Source: HGM11416 sp034104345 (lineage in GTDB: Bacteria; Bacillota; Clostridia; Christensenellales; Borkfalkiaceae). From it: 25,045 nucleotides of DNA. Positions within the stretch are counted from its first letter, which is position 1. Every line of letters starts with the position of its first letter. Positions 23,024 through 25,045 of this stretch are shown in pieces. The translations under genes and the position numbers were made by a program. The DNA lies in NCBI GenBank assembly GCA_034104345.1, contig JAXEDY010000004.1:1-25045 (forward strand), read 5' to 3'. The notes below the pieces were generated by a model that did no database searches, was not told the origin of the DNA, and saw nothing but the letters and a program-made list of their open reading frames with translations.

Positions 23024-25045
23024 CTATTTTTTATTTTCTTCGAGCAGTTTTTTCAAAAATTTGCCCGTATAACTCTTTTCGACTTTCGCAACTTCTTCGG
23101 GCGTGCCTTTCGCAACTATCGTGCCGCCCTTGTCGCCGCCTTCAGGTCCCAAATCGATGATATAATCCGCCACCTTTATAACGTCGAGATTATGTTCGAT
23201 AACTATTATGGTGTTGCCTCCTTCGCGCAGTTTGAATAAGATTTTTATAAGTTTATCAACGTCGTAGGTCGAAAGCCCAGTGGTGGGTTCGTCTAAAATA
23301 TAAACGGTTTTACCGGTTGCGCGCTTCGAAAGTTCGGTTGCGAGTTTAACCCTTTGCGCTTCGCCGCCCGAAAGAGTGGGAGCCGACTGCCCGAGTTTTA
23401 TATATCCCAAACCTACTTCCTGCAAGCATTTTACTTTCGAATATACGCGCGGGGTGTTTGCGAAAAAGTCGACCGCCTCGTCAACCGTCATATCCAGAAC
23501 TTCGCTTATGTTTTTGCCTTTGTATTTAACCGCAAGCGTTTCGCGGTTATAGCGCGCTCCCTTGCACACTTCGCACGGAACGTAAACGTCGGACAAAAAG
23601 TGCATCTCGATTTTAATTATGCCGTCGCCCGAACAATTTTCGCATCTGCCGCCGCTTACGTTGAAAGAAAATCTGCCTGCGTTATATCCGCGTTCGCGCG
23701 CGTCGGGGCTTTGTGCGAACAGTTCGCGTATGGGCGTAAACGCACCCGTATAGGTTGCGGCGTTGCTCCGCGGCGTTCTGCCAATGGGCGACTGGTCGAT
23801 TGCGATAACTTTATCGAAATACCCCACCCCTTCGATTTCGCGGTATTTACCTTCTACTTCTTTTGCTCCGTTAAGTTTATCTGCAAGCGCGGGATATAAA
23901 ATTTCGTTTACGAGCGAACTTTTGCCGCTGCCCGAAACGCCCGTAACCACGGTAAGCACGCCCGCGGGAAAAGAAACGTCGATGTTTTTAAGGTTGTTCT
24001 GGCTTGCTCCGCGCACGGTAACAAACTTGCCGTTAAGCGGGGTTCTTGCGGCGGGAATTTCGATTTTTCTTCTGCCGGACAGATAATCGCCCGTTATCGA
24101 GCGGGTGCAGTTCGCTACGTCTTCGGGCGTTCCCGCAACCACCACTTCACCACCGTGAACGCCCGCCTTGGGCCCTATGTCAACGATAAAATCGGCGGCG
24201 CGAATAGTGTCTTCGTCGTGTTCTACCACGATAAGCGTATTCCCCAGGTCGCGCAAGCCCTTTAACGTGGCAAGCAGTTTTTCGTTGTCGCGCTGATGCA
24301 GCCCGATGCTGGGCTCGTCTAAAATATACAAAACGCCCGTAAGTCCGCTGCCTATCTGCGTGGCGAGCCTTATGCGCTGCGCTTCGCCGCCCGAAAGCGT
24401 GCCCGCCGAGCGCGAAAGCGACAGATATTCGAGCCCTACGTTCTTTAAAAAGCCGAGCCGCGCTTTAATTTCTTTTAAAATACCTTCGGCAATTAACGCC
24501 TGCGTATGCGAAAGTTCGAGCCCGTCGATAAATTCCGAAAGTTTATCTATGGGCATGTTACAGAGTTCGTCGATGTTTTTGCCGCCTACGGTAACCGCAA
24601 GGGCTTCTTTTTTAAGGCGCTTGCCATGGCAGGTGTTGCACGGCTTTTGCACCATATATTTTTCGATTTCGGCTTTGGTATAATCGCTCGTGGTTTCGCG
24701 GTAGCGGCGCTCTAAATTGTTTATAACGCCTTCGTAAGCAGCCTGATAACTGCCGCGGAAGGTGCGCGTACTGTAATTCATTTCGATTTTTTCGCCGCGC
24801 GTTCCGTAAAGCAAAATATCTATCACGTCGGCGGGCAAATCCTTGATGGGCGTATCCAAACTGAACCCGTAATGCCTTGCAAGCGCGCGGAAATACATCT
24901 GCGTAATTTTGCTGCTGTCTAAATTCCAGCCCGATATGCAAAGCGCGCCTTCGTTTAAACTTTTCGAAGTGTCGCCGAGTATAAGCGCCTTGGAAATTTC
25001 GTTTTTAAAGCCCAAGCCTTTACATTCGGGGCAAGCGCCGTAGGG
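23024..25045 (-). CDS. uvrA: UvrA, excinuclease ABC subunit A (partial, N-terminus outside window)
   Basis: DNA damage sensor of nucleotide excision repair. About 673 of roughly 940 residues are present. The right edge cuts in at the first zinc module, read as PYGACPECKGLG, whose second half is CNTCHGKRL. The first ABC half ends with LSGGEAQRIRLA and LDEPSIGLHQRD. The second half has Walker A GVSGSGKSS, a zinc module (CENC and CEVC), LSGGEAQRVKLA and LDEPTTGL. The frame is open to the window edge; a TTG at 25013-25015 is internal Leu and not a start. The last residues are a short acidic and Lys-rich tail. The start and the LexA or promoter region lie outside. Confidence 0.97.
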   Translation of the reverse strand, partial: PYGACPECKGLGFKNEISKALILGDTSKSLNEGALCISGWNLDSSKITQMYFRALARHYGFSLDTPIKDLPADVIDILLYGTRGEKIEMNYSTRTFRGSYQAAYEGVINNLERRYRETTSDYTKAEIEKYMVQKPCNTCHGKRLKKEALAVTVGGKNIDELCNMPIDKLSEFIDGLELSHTQALIAEGILKEIKARLGFLKNVGLEYLSLSRSAGTLSGGEAQRIRLATQIGSGLTGVLYILDEPSIGLHQRDNEKLLATLKGLRDLGNTLIVVEHDEDTIRAADFIVDIGPKAGVHGGEVVVAGTPEDVANCTRSITGDYLSGRRKIEIPAARTPLNGKFVTVRGASQNNLKNIDVSFPAGVLTVVTGVSGSGKSSLVNEILYPALADKLNGAKEVEGKYREIEGVGYFDKVIAIDQSPIGRTPRSNAATYTGAFTPIRELFAQSPDARERGYNAGRFSFNVSGGRCENCSGDGIIKIEMHFLSDVYVPCEVCKGARYNRETLAVKYKGKNISEVLDMTVDEAVDFFANTPRVYSKVKCLQEVGLGYIKLGQSAPTLSGGEAQRVKLATELSKRATGKTVYILDEPTTGLSTYDVDKLIKILFKLREGGNTIIVIEHNLDVIKVADYIIDLGPEGGDKGGTIVAKGTPEEVAKVEKSYTGKFLKKLLEENKK

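Noticed and set aside
25013..25015. TTG at 25015 as the uvrA start
   Set aside because: The frame continues to the window edge with the conserved UvrA zinc-module sequence, so this is an internal Leu codon in a truncated gene.

Overview
The window looks like a chromosomal segment of a low-to-moderate GC Firmicute of the class Clostridia. Evidence is the mcsA-mcsB-clpC block, a ywlE/tsaC/rpiB/upp cluster, a DnaI-type helicase loader with a DnaD-family partner, and GGAG-type ribosome binding sites. The protein style resembles uncultured gut Clostridia (perhaps Christensenellales); that placement is a guess from sequence feel, not a search. There are 21 protein genes: 18 on the minus strand and 3 (19.3-22.4 kb) on the plus strand. 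I see no tRNA, rRNA, insertion sequence, CRISPR array or prophage; this is mostly core genome.

Layout from left to right. At 1-3217 (minus), a heat-shock/proteolysis operon: mcsA, mcsB, then clpC, which runs off the left edge. It has a strong promoter at about 3376-3403, a roughly 150-nt structured leader with repeats, and no ctsR. At 3507-5271 are galU and upp. At 5454-9003 is a compact cluster read dnaB, tsaC, ywlE-like arginine phosphatase, rpiB. At 9166-15089 are pepF, a small membrane protein, a DegV lipid-binding protein, signal peptidase I and a large alpha/beta-hydrolase-fold protein. At 15220-19045 are sbcD and sbcC, overlapping. At 19292-22408 (plus) are a DnaD-family protein, a DnaI-type loader and a YhhN-family membrane protein, closed by a strong bidirectional terminator. 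At 22602-25045 (minus) are a small membrane protein and uvrA, whose N-terminal part lies outside the window.

The most coherent system is protein-arginine phosphorylation. The kinase (McsB), its zinc-finger partner (McsA), the unfoldase that takes phosphoarginine-tagged substrates (ClpC) and a YwlE-type phosphatase that removes the mark all lie within 6.5 kb. Several parts are non-standard. McsA has only the zinc half. McsB has lost half of the RDxxRA allosteric motif. The three operon genes have no Shine-Dalgarno sequence. The ClpC linker is long and contains a hexanucleotide repeat. The phosphatase has a strong Shine-Dalgarno but no ATG, GTG or TTG in front of its catalytic loop. Other oddities are a hydrolase-fold protein with Lys in place of the nucleophile Ser, an SbcC with no zinc-hook CxxC, and a DnaD-family protein with what look like four tandem C-terminal repeats. 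The replicative helicase, its loader and the DnaD-family protein are all in this window, although the helicase gene is on the opposite strand and 10 kb away.
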